From contig JAEZLP010000069.1 in assembly GCA_023415235.1 (NCBI GenBank), positions 62,001 to 126,000 of the forward strand: a DNA stretch of 64,000 nt, given 5' to 3'. How positions within the stretch are numbered: position 1 is the stretch's first letter; each line of letters starts with the position of its first letter. Positions 1 to 9,194 of this stretch are shown piece after piece. The position numbers were made by a program, and so were the translations under genes. The notes below the pieces were generated by a model, which searched no databases, was not told the DNA's origin, and was given only the letters and a program-made list of their open reading frames with translations. The stretch is from Bacillota bacterium. Lineage in GTDB: Bacteria; Bacillota; Clostridia; Peptostreptococcales; Anaerovoracaceae.

Positions 1-35
1 AAATCGTCCAAGGTCTTTTCCTTCTTGATGTTCAT
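1..35 (-). CDS. Partial CDS running off the left edge (unknown product)
   Basis: Only the first dozen codons are visible, reading leftward as MNIKKEKTLDDF. An AAAGGG ribosome binding site lies about 6-8 bases before this ATG; an in-frame upstream ATG (ending at base 50) would give MKGLN first. It follows the TetR gene on the same strand with a gap of about 60 bases, so it may be the TetR regulator's target in the same transcript. The product cannot be identified from so few residues. Confidence 0.35.
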   Translation of the reverse strand, partial: MNIKKEKTLDD

Positions 36-93
36 ATTCAGCCCTTTCATGAGAGTTTCTATTAATGCATGATATGAATGTATTAAATTAGCA

Positions 94-678
94 TTAACCT
101 ATTTCCTCATTCATAACCTGTTTTCTCAGAACTTCAAACTGCTCGGACAGAAACTCTTCCGAAATATCAAAGATTTTGGAAGACAATTTAAGACCCTCCA
201 AAAAAATTACGATATGCTCCGCCATAGTATTCGGCTCCCCTTTCAGAAGCTCGCCTCTTTTTTGTCCATACTCGATCAGCTTTTCAAAGATTCTTACCGC
301 AGCGCGAAACCGGGCCGTCAGGTATTCCTTCTGATCCGGATACGCCACTGAGAATTCATAAACCGCAACCTCGATACGGTTCTGATTATATGCGATGTCG
401 TTTTTCTGAAGCTGAAAAAAACCGTCCAGGAGCTTTCTCGCTGACAGACCCAATTCGATCGCCTGATCAATGCTTTCCTCCGCATCGTTTCTGTCCCGCT
501 CAAGCACTTCCAGGAAGATCTCCTTTGTAGACCCAAAATGCCGGTACAAGCCTCCCCGACTCAGACCGCACGCGTCGCATACATCCTTCATGGTCACCGC
601 CGTAAAGCCCTTCTGCGAGAACAGGCCCGCTGCGGTTTCAATAATATATTTTCTTGTTTTATCACCTTTTTCAGCCAT
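94..678 (-). CDS. TetR/AcrR family transcriptional regulator
   Basis: A TetR-type repressor of about 194 residues. The N-terminal helix-turn-helix is clear (residues about 8-55, including VTMKDVCDACGLSRGGLYRH), followed by an all-helical ligand domain typical of the family. The reading frame is open 18 codons further upstream, but the ATG at 678 is preferred because AAGGAG sits 7-8 bases before it, and because the upstream extension would lie inside the two palindromic operators at 697-740. Those operators suggest autoregulation. It is probably co-transcribed with the partial gene at the left edge, which would be the likely target. The ligand cannot be predicted. Confidence 0.9.
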   Translation of the reverse strand: MAEKGDKTRKYIIETAAGLFSQKGFTAVTMKDVCDACGLSRGGLYRHFGSTKEIFLEVLERDRNDAEESIDQAIELGLSARKLLDGFFQLQKNDIAYNQNRIEVAVYEFSVAYPDQKEYLTARFRAAVRIFEKLIEYGQKRGELLKGEPNTMAEHIVIFLEGLKLSSKIFDISEEFLSEQFEVLRKQVMNEEIG

Positions 679-696
679 ACGCCCACTCCTTCTTCG

Positions 697-740
697 CGAC
701 ATATATGTCACTGTGATTTTATCATACGACATATGTGTCG
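697..740. promoter_or_regulatory. Pair of TetR-type operators
   Basis: Two related palindromes start exactly 30 bp apart, about three helical turns: CGACATATATGTCA at 697-710, with a perfect GACATA/TATGTC core, and CGACATATGTGTCG at 727-740. They lie just upstream of the TetR gene. TetR proteins usually bind such short dyads as dimers and repress their own operon, so autoregulation is inferred. Confidence 0.7.
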
Positions 741-836
741 CTTTGTCAACAATGAGAGATCTTCTATTTGAGATGACATGCTTCTATTTCCTTATATTGA
801 CAGGATTTCGTCTATTGTTTTTCATGATATTTTATT

Positions 837-850
837 ATATCATATGATAT
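837..850. promoter_or_regulatory. Palindrome upstream of padR gene
   Basis: ATATCATATGATAT is a perfect 14-bp palindrome in an AT-rich stretch about 40 bp upstream of the PadR start. PadR regulators commonly autoregulate through ATAT-rich dyads at this position. A TTGACA at 797-802 could be part of the promoter, but I see no convincing matching -10 box. Confidence 0.45.
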
Positions 851-891
851 GTATAACATAACACGATATAGTAATTGACTAAAGGAGAGTA

Positions 892-1437
892 ATGATGACG
901 ATTCAGTATGCAATTCTTGGATTATTGAGCTGGAGACCCTCAAGCGGGTATGAACTGAAGAAGGTTTTTGAGAATTCACCGTATCTTTATTGGTCCGGTA
1001 ATAATAATCAGATCTATAAATCATTGCTGCAGCTTCAAAAGGAAGGATTGATCAGCTGCGAGACCATCCACCAGGACGGCGCGCCGTCGAAGAAAATCTA
1101 CTCCGTTACCGAACAGGGGCAGGCGGAGCTGAAGAAATGGATTTTGTCAGCGTCTGCAGTGCCGGAATTTAAAAAGCCATTTCTGATCCAGATGGCTTGG
1201 GCGGATATGCTCAGCAAGGAGGAGCTAAGCCTTTTGTTTGAAAGGTATGAGAAAGAGATAGAGACCCAGCTGGTTCTCCAAAAGGAAAAATATGATAGGG
1301 AAAAAGACTGGCCGAATCGCTCTCCCCGCGAAACCTTTCTATGGAACATGATCTCTGTCAATCTGATGTCCACCTACCAGAGCGAGCTTTCATGGGTCCG
1401 CAAGGTCAGACAGCAGCTGGCACGGATAGAGGACTGA
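892..1437 (+). CDS. PadR family transcriptional regulator
   Basis: A 181-residue PadR-like protein with an N-terminal winged helix (QYAILGLLSWRPSSGYELKK, then the IYKSLLQLQKEGLI recognition region and the wing near residues 65-75) and a C-terminal helical dimerization domain of the Vir-C type (about residues 95-175). The start follows AAAGGAG directly; ATG at 892 and 895 are both possible. PadR proteins repress detoxification or exporter genes in response to small ligands. No transporter is next to it; the gene stands alone before the chitinase pair, and a perfect palindrome upstream suggests autoregulation. Confidence 0.9.
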   Translation: MMTIQYAILGLLSWRPSSGYELKKVFENSPYLYWSGNNNQIYKSLLQLQKEGLISCETIHQDGAPSKKIYSVTEQGQAELKKWILSASAVPEFKKPFLIQMAWADMLSKEELSLLFERYEKEIETQLVLQKEKYDREKDWPNRSPRETFLWNMISVNLMSTYQSELSWVRKVRQQLARIED

Positions 1438-1566
1438 ATATAAAAGGAGGCTTACTATTTTCCATATATTGAACCCTTAGCAGCAATGTCCGGTTATGGT
1501 ATACTTGCATAAAAGCAGTGGTCAATCTGACCATTTTACCATTCTGTACAGGCTGAAGGGACTAGA

Positions 1567-2853
1567 ATGAATTCTTTTAGACTACATCTTGCGCTTATCC
1601 TTTCCATAATTCTTATCTATGTGGCCGCGGCGGGGGATTCCGTTCTCAGCGTCGGCGGAGGCAAGCTTTCTTTCCAGCCTGCGGCCAAGGCTTCAGCCTA
1701 TCAGTTTGACGGAAAAGACAAATACTCCCGAAGCAGGTTGGCTTCTCCTACCACTGCAATCGCTCCTAAAAAAAGCCCCCCCGAAACGCAACAAGGGAAA
1801 AGAATCGTGGGTTATTATGCGGCCTGGGCCTCTTATTCCGGCTTTACCCCGGACAAGATCGACGCCTCCCGTCTGACCCATATTAATTATGCTTTTGCAA
1901 GGATCAGCAATGATCTAAAGATAACTATGGGTTATCCCGACAGGGATCCCTTGAATTTCAAGATGTTGAATGATCTCAAGAAGAAAAATCCCAACCTGAA
2001 AACCTTGATTTCCGTAGGCGGCTGGACCTGGTCGGGCAGATTTTCCGACGCGGCCCTCACCTCAGCTTCCCGTGAGGTCTTTGCGGACAGCTGTGTCGCC
2101 TTTATTAAAAAACACGGTTTTGACGGAGTTGATATTGATTGGGAATATCCTGTGGGCGGAGGTCTTGCGGGGAACGGAAACCGGGCGTCCGACAAACAGA
2201 ATTTCACTCTTTTGCTCAAAACCCTGAGGGAAAAGCTTGATGCCCAGAGCGCTGCCGACGGAAAACAATATCTTCTGACCATTGCAGCGGGGGCAGGCTC
2301 TTCTTACGCCCGCAATACAGAGCTTTCCAAGCTTCACGTCTATCTGGACTATGCGACAATCATGACATATGACCTCCATGGCACGTGGGATCGCTATACA
2401 GATCTTCTCGCTCCCCTATATTCCAATTCAGACCCATCGCCCCAGTATAAAGCCAGCGTGGATTCCAGCATCAAAATATGGAATAACGCCTCCTTCCCGG
2501 CAGAAAAGCTTGTTTTGGGAATTCCGTTTTATGGATATCTTTATTCCACAACCGACAATAAAAACGACGGTCTTTACCAGCGTTTCTCCGATGGGAAATC
2601 AATCGCCTATCATAAGATCGCAAAGGATTATCTCAATAAAAACGGATTTTCCCGATATTTTCACAAGCAATCAAAGGTGCCGTGGCTTTTCAACGGCTCT
2701 GTGTACATAACCTATGAGGATGCCGAATCCATCGGGTACAAGGCGGCTTATGTCAAAGACAGCGGGCTGGGCGGCGCTATGATTTGGGAATTGAGCCAGG
2801 ACTATGACGGTATTCTTCTGAATTCGCTTTACAAAGGTCTCTATGAAGAGTAA
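1567..2853 (+). CDS. Secreted GH18 family glycoside hydrolase (chitinase-like)
   Basis: A 428-residue protein with an N-terminal hydrophobic signal segment (about residues 6-24), a low-complexity linker to about residue 78, then a GH18 TIM barrel. The catalytic DxxDxDxE motif is seen as DGVDIDWE at about residues 185-193, the last Glu being the general acid. Conserved GYYAAW (strand 1) and SVGGWTWS (strand 3) also fit chitinases, and YDLHGTWD fits the substrate-binding strand. Expected action: hydrolysis of beta-1,4-N-acetylglucosamine polymers outside the cell. A second GH18 gene follows immediately and is closely similar, so this is a tandem duplication. AAGGGA lies upstream of the start. 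Confidence 0.9.
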   Translation: MNSFRLHLALILSIILIYVAAAGDSVLSVGGGKLSFQPAAKASAYQFDGKDKYSRSRLASPTTAIAPKKSPPETQQGKRIVGYYAAWASYSGFTPDKIDASRLTHINYAFARISNDLKITMGYPDRDPLNFKMLNDLKKKNPNLKTLISVGGWTWSGRFSDAALTSASREVFADSCVAFIKKHGFDGVDIDWEYPVGGGLAGNGNRASDKQNFTLLLKTLREKLDAQSAADGKQYLLTIAAGAGSSYARNTELSKLHVYLDYATIMTYDLHGTWDRYTDLLAPLYSNSDPSPQYKASVDSSIKIWNNASFPAEKLVLGIPFYGYLYSTTDNKNDGLYQRFSDGKSIAYHKIAKDYLNKNGFSRYFHKQSKVPWLFNGSVYITYEDAESIGYKAAYVKDSGLGGAMIWELSQDYDGILLNSLYKGLYEE

Positions 2854-2961
2854 GCCTTTCAAAGCCGGCTTCCGGACTGGCCATATAGCGCTCTTAGCGT
2901 TCACAGACTTGAAACGGTTTGCATATGATATACTTTGAAGCTTTTTTTGAGAGGTCAAGGT

Positions 2962-4062
2962 ATGAAATCAAAATTGCCCGTTTCGGGGACCCGGATCGAA
3001 GCCCCGGCCGGGAAAGATATTGCGGGGTATTATGCTGCGTGGACCGCAAATTCAGGTTTTACGCCGGCTCAGATCGATCCGAACCTCCTTACGTATATTC
3101 TATACGCCTTCGCAAACATAGGCCCGGATCTCAGGATCATCATGGGCTACCCCTATATTGATCCCTATAATTTCAGGCAGCTTGCCGTGTTGAAACAAAC
3201 CAATCCGAATCTAAAGACGCTGATTTCCGTAGGAGGCTGGACCTGGTCCGGCTTGTTTTCCGACGTTGCTTTGACAGAAACATCCCGAACCGTCTTTGCA
3301 GAAAGCTGCGCCGCCTTTATTCGCCAGCACGGCTTTGACGGAGTCGATATCGACTGGGAATTTCCGGTCAGCGGTGGTCTGCCCACCAATATCCGCCGAC
3401 CCGAGGACAAGCAAAACTTTACCCTTCTGCTCAGGACGCTGCGGCAGGTCCTCGACGACTTTGGGGCTGCGGACAATAAGCGATACCTGCTCACTATCGC
3501 AGGGGGTTCCGGAAGCCATTATGCACAGAATACAGAGCTGTCGCTGATTCACCCTTTTCTGGATTTCGCCACCATCATGACCTATGATATCCACGGTACC
3601 TGGGACAGCTACACGGATTTCAACGCGCCGCTCTATCTCAACAACGACATTTCCCCCCAGTATAAATGGAGCGTCGATTCCGGCATCCGTTCCTGGGATC
3701 AAGCCGGTTTCCCCATGAACAAACTGCATATGGGCATTCCCTTTTACGGTTATATCTACAGTTCGGTAAATAATTTCAACTATGGGCTGTATCAGCCTTA
3801 TATGGGAGCTAACGCAATCAACTTCAGCCAGATTGCCGCCAACTATCTGAACAACCCCAGCTTTGTCAGGTTTTTTCACCCTGAGTCGAAGGTTCCCTGG
3901 CTGTTTAACGGCAGCATTTTCATCAGCTATGACGACTTGGAGTCCATCCGGTATAAAAGCGAGTATATCATCGAAAACGGGCTGGCGGGAGCGACGATAT
4001 GGGAACTAAGCCAGGATCCCAACCGGGTGCTGCTGTACTATTTAAATGACAGCCTGAGATGA
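2962..4062 (+). CDS. GH18 family glycoside hydrolase, second tandem copy without signal peptide
   Basis: A 366-residue GH18 protein clearly paralogous to the previous gene along its full catalytic length (shared KDIAGYYAAW, SVGGWTWSG, FDGVDIDWE, YDIHGTWD, AMIWELSQD-like end). The catalytic Glu of DGVDIDWE is at about residue 133. The frame is open nine codons further up, but the ATG at 2962 follows GAGAGGTCAAGGT and is the better start. Unlike its neighbour it has no signal peptide or linker, so it is either cytoplasmic or released by another route, for example sporulation or lysis. The gap between the two genes is about 110 bp with no terminator, so they may be co-transcribed. Confidence 0.87.
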   Translation: MKSKLPVSGTRIEAPAGKDIAGYYAAWTANSGFTPAQIDPNLLTYILYAFANIGPDLRIIMGYPYIDPYNFRQLAVLKQTNPNLKTLISVGGWTWSGLFSDVALTETSRTVFAESCAAFIRQHGFDGVDIDWEFPVSGGLPTNIRRPEDKQNFTLLLRTLRQVLDDFGAADNKRYLLTIAGGSGSHYAQNTELSLIHPFLDFATIMTYDIHGTWDSYTDFNAPLYLNNDISPQYKWSVDSGIRSWDQAGFPMNKLHMGIPFYGYIYSSVNNFNYGLYQPYMGANAINFSQIAANYLNNPSFVRFFHPESKVPWLFNGSIFISYDDLESIRYKSEYIIENGLAGATIWELSQDPNRVLLYYLNDSLR

Positions 4063-4065
4063 GGT

Positions 4066-5016
4066 TCATCCTGCGGCGCCTTTCCGGCTGTCTTCTCTTT
4101 GATAAATTCTTGAGATGCTTTCCGCCATCTCAATGATTTTTTCACGCAGTTCAACCGGTTCCAGTATTTCAGCCTTATCCCCGAAGCCCAGAAGAAAACC
4201 GTACAACCACGGTTCCCTGGGCAGGATAAAGGTCGCCCTCAGTCTGCCGTCTTCCAGATATTGATAACTCTCCACTCCGAAAAGATCGTCGATGGAATAT
4301 TTCATGACAGGATCGAAAAGCACGATGATTTCCTCAAAGTCCTTCCTGTCATTGACCTTCTCCCACTGCAGATCGTCTATGGCGTACTGCCTTGCCGCAT
4401 AGCTTTCTTCCAAGACAGATACGCTGTTCATCCTTCTCAGCTTGAATAGCCTGAAATCGTTGCGCAGAAGGCAGTAGGCGTAAAGATACCAGTTTGCTTC
4501 CTTAAAGATGATCTGATATGGCTCGACCGTTCTCTCGGTCAGTTTTTTGTTTGTGTTATACAAAAAACGAATCTTCTTTTGACATCGGATTGCCTCCCTG
4601 ATCAGCCGGATTTCTCTTCCCAGCTTGTCATAGCGGTTCCAAGAAGAAAGATCGATCATGATTTCGGCTCCGGTATGAACCAGATCCGAATTCTGGGTAA
4701 TCCCTGTCAATTTCTCGATCAGCAGCTTGATTCTGACATCCTCGCTGATGCTTTGAATCCCGTTCAGCGCATTGACTATTTTATGGATCTCTTCCTCTGT
4801 CAGCAGATTCCGGTCCAGCTTGTAGCCTTCCACAATTCCGATGCCCCCGTCGGTACCCTGGTAGGTGACAATGGGAATACCGGCCTGTGAAATCGCATCG
4901 ATATCTCTGTATATGGTACGGACAGACACTTCGAAACGATCCGCCAGCTCCTGGGCCTTCACCTTTTTGTGATTCAATAGATACGTAATGATATAGAGCA
5001 TTCTATCCAGCTTCAT
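4066..5016 (-). CDS. WYL-domain transcriptional regulator (HTH_11/YafY type)
   Basis: A 316-residue regulator. The N-terminus is a winged helix of the DeoR-like HTH_11 type (KAQELADRFEVSVRTIYRDI). A central WYL domain contains the literal NWYLYAY motif at about residues 176-182 with downstream basic residues (FRLFKLRRM) that form its ligand pocket. A C-terminal WCX-like extension follows. WYL proteins sense nucleotides or other small ligands. The start overlaps the MarR gene stop by 4 bp (ATGA), so it is the last gene of the ABC exporter operon. Having both a MarR and a WYL regulator in one exporter operon is unusual. Confidence 0.9.
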   Translation of the reverse strand: MKLDRMLYIITYLLNHKKVKAQELADRFEVSVRTIYRDIDAISQAGIPIVTYQGTDGGIGIVEGYKLDRNLLTEEEIHKIVNALNGIQSISEDVRIKLLIEKLTGITQNSDLVHTGAEIMIDLSSWNRYDKLGREIRLIREAIRCQKKIRFLYNTNKKLTERTVEPYQIIFKEANWYLYAYCLLRNDFRLFKLRRMNSVSVLEESYAARQYAIDDLQWEKVNDRKDFEEIIVLFDPVMKYSIDDLFGVESYQYLEDGRLRATFILPREPWLYGFLLGFGDKAEILEPVELREKIIEMAESISRIYQREDSRKGAAG

Positions 5017-5519
5017 GTGCTGCTCCTTTCAACCGTTCCCATTTTTTCCAGATGATACGATTGTTTCGCTGTAATCACTTCCAGCACCTCGATCATATCA
5101 TCCATGGCGCGCTTCAGTTTTTCCAGTTCCTCATCTTCCAGAAGTGACAGTCTGCTCGCGATAAAGGTGACCGCATGCTCCTTGTGCTGCTTCATCAGTT
5201 CTTCTCCTTTTTCTGTCAGGGCAACATTGACAATCCGCCTGTCATGGACGTCAGCTAACCGCTCCACTAAACCGTCGGCACAAAGCCGGTCCACCATGGT
5301 GGTCAGATTCGGCCTGGAGATCAAGGAGGCGCTGGCCAGATCAGACATGGACACTGGCTGCCCCTTGGACTTGAGCCATCCTAAAACATGCATGCAGCCC
5401 GGAGGGAATTCTATTTTCTCCCGTTCCGCCTCTTTCATCGGTTTCAGAAACTGTGAAACTGCCATAAATCTCAGTTTTAGTAATGATTCACTTACAGACT
5501 TCACTAACTCCTTATTCAT
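5013..5519 (-). CDS. MarR family transcriptional regulator
   Basis: A 168-residue MarR-type winged-helix regulator (SMSDLASASLISRPNLTTMV as helix-turn-helix, then LVERLADVHDRRIVNVALTE as the wing with the conserved D-R motif). The start at 5519 follows AGGAGGAGAATC; the longer open frame has no ribosome binding site. It overlaps the end of the upstream exporter gene by 8 bp and the WYL regulator by 4 bp, so all four genes form one leftward transcript. The 17-bp palindrome over the operon's promoter (9169-9185) is its likely operator, implying repression of the exporter until a drug-like ligand binds. Confidence 0.9.
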   Translation of the reverse strand: MNKELVKSVSESLLKLRFMAVSQFLKPMKEAEREKIEFPPGCMHVLGWLKSKGQPVSMSDLASASLISRPNLTTMVDRLCADGLVERLADVHDRRIVNVALTEKGEELMKQHKEHAVTFIASRLSLLEDEELEKLKRAMDDMIEVLEVITAKQSYHLEKMGTVERSST

Positions 5520-7395
5520 GATTCTCCTCCTCTGCATTCCAGTTTGTTGCAAATTGGCTGTAATAAAGATCCTGATAAAACCCGTTCAATCGGATCAATT
5601 CCTCATGAGTTCCCTGTTCCACCACGCTGCCGTTTTTCATCACCAGGATCAAATCCGCATTCTTGATTGTGGACAGGCGGTGGGCGATGACAAAGCTAGT
5701 GCGGCCCTTCATCAGCTCCGCCATCCCCTTTTGAATCATCGCTTCCGTTCGGGTGTCGACACTGGAGGTCGCTTCATCCAGTATCAGGATCGGCGGATCG
5801 GCAAGCAGCGCTCTGGCAATCGTCAAAAGCTGCTTTTGACCCTGAGAGATATTGGAAGCCTCCTCATTCAGCACGGTATCATACCCCATTGGCAGGGAGC
5901 GGATAAAATGATCCGCATGGGCTGCTCTGGCAGCTTCGATTACCTTCTCCGGTTCCGGAGCCTCCAGGCCGTAGCCGATATTTTCCATAATGGTTCCCTT
6001 GTAAAGCCATGTATCCTGAAGAACCATACCGAACAGGCTCCTGAGACCGGTTCTGGACATTCTGCTGATATCAACCCCATCTATGGTGATCCTTCCGCTA
6101 TTCAGCTCGTAGAAACGGAGCAGCAGATTGACCAATGTAGTCTTCCCCGCTCCCGTCGGGCCTACGATCGCCACCATCTGCCCGGGTTTTACATGAATAT
6201 TCATATTCTCGATCAGCGGAACATCCTCCTTGTACCGGAAGCAGACCTGTTCAAAGGCCACTTCTCCCGAAACGGTTTCCTTTCCAATCAAAACGGGATT
6301 TTCTTCATCGGGACGCTGCTCTTCCTCATCCAGCACTTCAAACACGCGCTCCGCGCTGGCGATGGTTCCCTGAATCACGTTGGCAATATTGGCTGTCTGA
6401 ACAATGGGCTGGGTGAAATTTCTCATGTATTGGATAAATGCCTGGATATCTCCCACATCAATGGTCCGTTTCGCCACCATGACGCCGCCGATAATGCAGA
6501 CGAACACATAACCCAGATTATTGATGAAATTCAGCGCCGGCATAATGATTCCCGACATGAATTGAGCTTTCCAGCCTGTATGATAAAGCGCATCATTGAC
6601 CTTCTGAAACTTTTCGATGGATTCTGCTTCCTGTCCGAACGCCTTGACAATCTTGTGGCCGGTGTACATTTCCTCAACATGGCCGTTCAGCTCTCCCAGG
6701 TATTTCTGCTGACTTGCATAATACTTCTGAGATTTTTTTGCGATGATCATAGTAAGCACGGTACAGACCGGCAGCGTAATCACCGCGATCAGTGTCATAA
6801 TCGGACTGATGGAGAGCATCATGATCAGAATCCCTACGAGGGTAACCAGGGCTGTGATCAACTGAGTCAGACTCTGCTGAAGGGTTGTGGCAATGGTGTC
6901 CATGTCGTTGGTCACACGGCTCAGAATCTCCCCGTGGGTCCTTCCGTCAAAGTATTTCAGCGGTAACCGGTCCAGCTTTTCCTTTACCTCGTTACGCATT
7001 CGGTATACTGTCTTTTGGGATACGCCGGACATGATGTAAGACATGGTAAAGGCCATAAGGGAACTGATGAAATAGAGAAGAATCATCAGCAGCAGGATAT
7101 TGCCGATATATTCAAAATCGAACCGATGAACGGGAGACATCATTCCTTCCGCAATCTTGGTCGTTGCCTTGCCTAAAATCTTTGGCCCGAAAATGGAAAA
7201 TATTGTGCTTGCAACAGCCAGTATGCCTACTGCTGCAAATCTTATTTTCTCGGGCGCCAGATATCCTGCCAGCCGTTTCAAGGTGCCTTTGAAATCCTTT
7301 GCTTTCTCCACGGGCATGGACAGACCTCCCGCAGGTCCGTGACCCATGCCCCCTCTTCCAGGCCTCTTCGCCGTCATTTTGTTGTCATTATTCAT
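5512..7395 (-). CDS. Heterodimeric ABC exporter, subunit with canonical Walker B (TM288/BmrD-like)
   Basis: A 627-residue half-transporter: a Gly/Met-rich N-terminal tail, six transmembrane helices (about 50-330) and an ATPase domain. Walker A is GPTGAGKTT (about 411), Walker B is ILILDEATSS (about 537) with the catalytic Glu, and the signature is the degenerate ISQGQ (about 515) instead of LSGGQ. In heterodimeric exporters of the TM287/288 and BmrCD type, exactly this subunit carries the non-canonical signature and the intact Glu. Its partner at 7388-9127 has the complementary changes. The 8-bp overlap supports translational coupling. Likely substrates are drugs or amphiphiles; none can be named. 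Confidence 0.92.
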   Translation of the reverse strand: MNNDNKMTAKRPGRGGMGHGPAGGLSMPVEKAKDFKGTLKRLAGYLAPEKIRFAAVGILAVASTIFSIFGPKILGKATTKIAEGMMSPVHRFDFEYIGNILLLMILLYFISSLMAFTMSYIMSGVSQKTVYRMRNEVKEKLDRLPLKYFDGRTHGEILSRVTNDMDTIATTLQQSLTQLITALVTLVGILIMMLSISPIMTLIAVITLPVCTVLTMIIAKKSQKYYASQQKYLGELNGHVEEMYTGHKIVKAFGQEAESIEKFQKVNDALYHTGWKAQFMSGIIMPALNFINNLGYVFVCIIGGVMVAKRTIDVGDIQAFIQYMRNFTQPIVQTANIANVIQGTIASAERVFEVLDEEEQRPDEENPVLIGKETVSGEVAFEQVCFRYKEDVPLIENMNIHVKPGQMVAIVGPTGAGKTTLVNLLLRFYELNSGRITIDGVDISRMSRTGLRSLFGMVLQDTWLYKGTIMENIGYGLEAPEPEKVIEAARAAHADHFIRSLPMGYDTVLNEEASNISQGQKQLLTIARALLADPPILILDEATSSVDTRTEAMIQKGMAELMKGRTSFVIAHRLSTIKNADLILVMKNGSVVEQGTHEELIRLNGFYQDLYYSQFATNWNAEEENHE

Positions 7396-9127
7396 AAGCC
7401 TTCATCTCCTCCTCGGACAGCTGGGACGATACAATTTCCCTGTACACCTGACAGTCTTGCATCAGTTCCCGGTGAGTCCCGATCCCTGCCATAATTCCAT
7501 CATCCAGTACGATAATACGGTCCGCGTCCATGACTGTGGTGACACGCTGGGCTACGATAATGACCGCAGCATCCTCCGTTTCCTTTCTCAGCGCCGCCCT
7601 GAGCTTTGCATCCGTTTTAAAGTCAAGAGCGGAAAAACTATCGTCAAAGATATAAATTTCCGGTCTGCGTGCCAGAGCTCTTGCAATAGAAAGCCTCTGC
7701 TTCTGTCCGCCTGACACGTTGGTTCCACCCTGAGAGATAACTGTATCGAAGCCTTCCGGCATTGCCTGAATAAACTCAGTCGCCTGAGCCACATCGGCAG
7801 CATGGGCTATCTCCTCCAAGGTTGCGTCCTTTTTTCCATACCGGATGTTGTCCGCAATACTTCCGCTGAACAGCACCGCTGTCTGCGGCACGAAGCCGAT
7901 CCTGCTCCTCAGCTCACTCTGGGACAGCTCGGAAACCTCGACCCCATCCACTAGGATCCGGCCTTCACAAACGTCGTAAAACCGAGGGATCAGGTTTACC
8001 AGAGTGGATTTCCCTGAGCCGGTTCCCCCGATCACTGCGGTTACTTCACCGGGTCCCGTTTGGAAGCTGATTCCCGACAGAGCCGGTTCCTCCGCCCCGG
8101 GATACCGGAAGGATACATTTTCAAAAACCACATGGCCTCTCGTTCCTGCGGGGATTTTCCTGCTCTCTTTCGGATCCAGGATTTCCGGTTCCATTTCCAG
8201 CACCTCATTAATCCGTTCCGCAGAGGCCTGAGCTCTGGGCACCATCACAAACATCAGGGCCACCATGACGAAGGAGGACATGATCATCATCGCATACTGG
8301 ATGAAGGCCATCATGTCGCCAACCCCCATTTCTGAATGAGATATCCGGATTCCGCCAAACCAGACGATGGCAACAGTGGTCAGATTCATAATAAGCATCA
8401 GCGTGGGATGCATCACCGCCATGGTTTTATTGACTTTAATGGCCGTTTCAGTCAGGTCTTCGTTTGCTTCTCTGAAACGCTCTCTTTCGTAGGAAAGCTT
8501 GTTGAACGCCCGGATCACCCGGATTCCGGTCAGATTTTCCCTCAGCACCATATTAATACGGTCCAGCTTCTTCTGTATCGCTTTGAAAGCCGGCATAACA
8601 GAATAGGAAATCATACCCATAAAAGCGATAAGAATCGGGGTTGCGATGAGCAGGATCAAGGTCAACCCCTTGTCCCTTGAAATCGCCATGGCAATTCCTC
8701 CGATACACAGAATCGGTGAAAAAACCATGAAGCGGAACATCAAGACCAGAACGTTCTGAATCTGCACGATATCGTTAGTCGTTCGTGTAATCAGAGATGC
8801 AGTCCCCAGTTGATCAATTTCATGAAGGGAATAGTTCTCAACTCTTGTGAAAACCTTGTTTCGCAGATTCCTGCCCAACCCCAGTGCCACCCTGGCGGAA
8901 AAGTACGAGCCGATGATGGAGCAGGCGGAACTTACCAACGCTACTGCAAGCATATATCCTCCGAACGTGAGAATATACTCTGTATCGCCTTTCATCATTC
9001 CGTTGTCCACAACATCCGACATCAGAGTCGGCAGCGCGAGCTCAGCCATGGCCTGGCCGGTCATGAACAACAGGATAAAAATAATCGTCGGTGTAAATGG
9101 TTTTAAGTTTTTAAATAATTTCAGCAT
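7388..9127 (-). CDS. Heterodimeric ABC exporter, subunit with degenerate catalytic site (TM287/BmrC-like)
   Basis: A 579-residue half-transporter with six transmembrane helices and an ATPase domain. Walker A is GGTGSGKST (about 369) and the signature VSGGQKQ is canonical, but Walker B reads IYIFDDSFSALD: the catalytic Glu is replaced by Asp. This is the known mark of the degenerate-site subunit in heterodimeric exporters, and complements the next gene. The start at 9127 (MLKLFKNLK) is preferred over the longer frame because AAAGGA precedes it by nine bases. First gene of the operon; a consensus promoter and a MarR-like operator lie directly upstream. Confidence 0.92.
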   Translation of the reverse strand: MLKLFKNLKPFTPTIIFILLFMTGQAMAELALPTLMSDVVDNGMMKGDTEYILTFGGYMLAVALVSSACSIIGSYFSARVALGLGRNLRNKVFTRVENYSLHEIDQLGTASLITRTTNDIVQIQNVLVLMFRFMVFSPILCIGGIAMAISRDKGLTLILLIATPILIAFMGMISYSVMPAFKAIQKKLDRINMVLRENLTGIRVIRAFNKLSYERERFREANEDLTETAIKVNKTMAVMHPTLMLIMNLTTVAIVWFGGIRISHSEMGVGDMMAFIQYAMMIMSSFVMVALMFVMVPRAQASAERINEVLEMEPEILDPKESRKIPAGTRGHVVFENVSFRYPGAEEPALSGISFQTGPGEVTAVIGGTGSGKSTLVNLIPRFYDVCEGRILVDGVEVSELSQSELRSRIGFVPQTAVLFSGSIADNIRYGKKDATLEEIAHAADVAQATEFIQAMPEGFDTVISQGGTNVSGGQKQRLSIARALARRPEIYIFDDSFSALDFKTDAKLRAALRKETEDAAVIIVAQRVTTVMDADRIIVLDDGIMAGIGTHRELMQDCQVYREIVSSQLSEEEMKAYE

Positions 9128-9168
9128 AATCTCTAATCCTTTGTCTTCTCTTTTCATTTCATTGTCTT

Positions 9169-9185
9169 AACATAATATTTATGTT
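9169..9185. promoter_or_regulatory. MarR-like operator
   Basis: AACATAA-TAT-TTATGTT is a perfect inverted repeat with a 3-bp centre. It lies about 10 bp downstream of the -10 box of the exporter operon, over the expected transcription start. MarR proteins bind 16-20 bp AT-rich dyads in such positions. The operon encodes a MarR protein, so autorepression is a reasonable inference. Confidence 0.6.
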
Positions 9186-9194
9186 TTCATAATA

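Noticed and set aside
5104..6966. A 620-codon open frame on the plus strand
   Set aside because: It lies exactly opposite the MarR and ABC exporter genes, whose motifs are clear. It has no domain pattern and no ribosome binding site.
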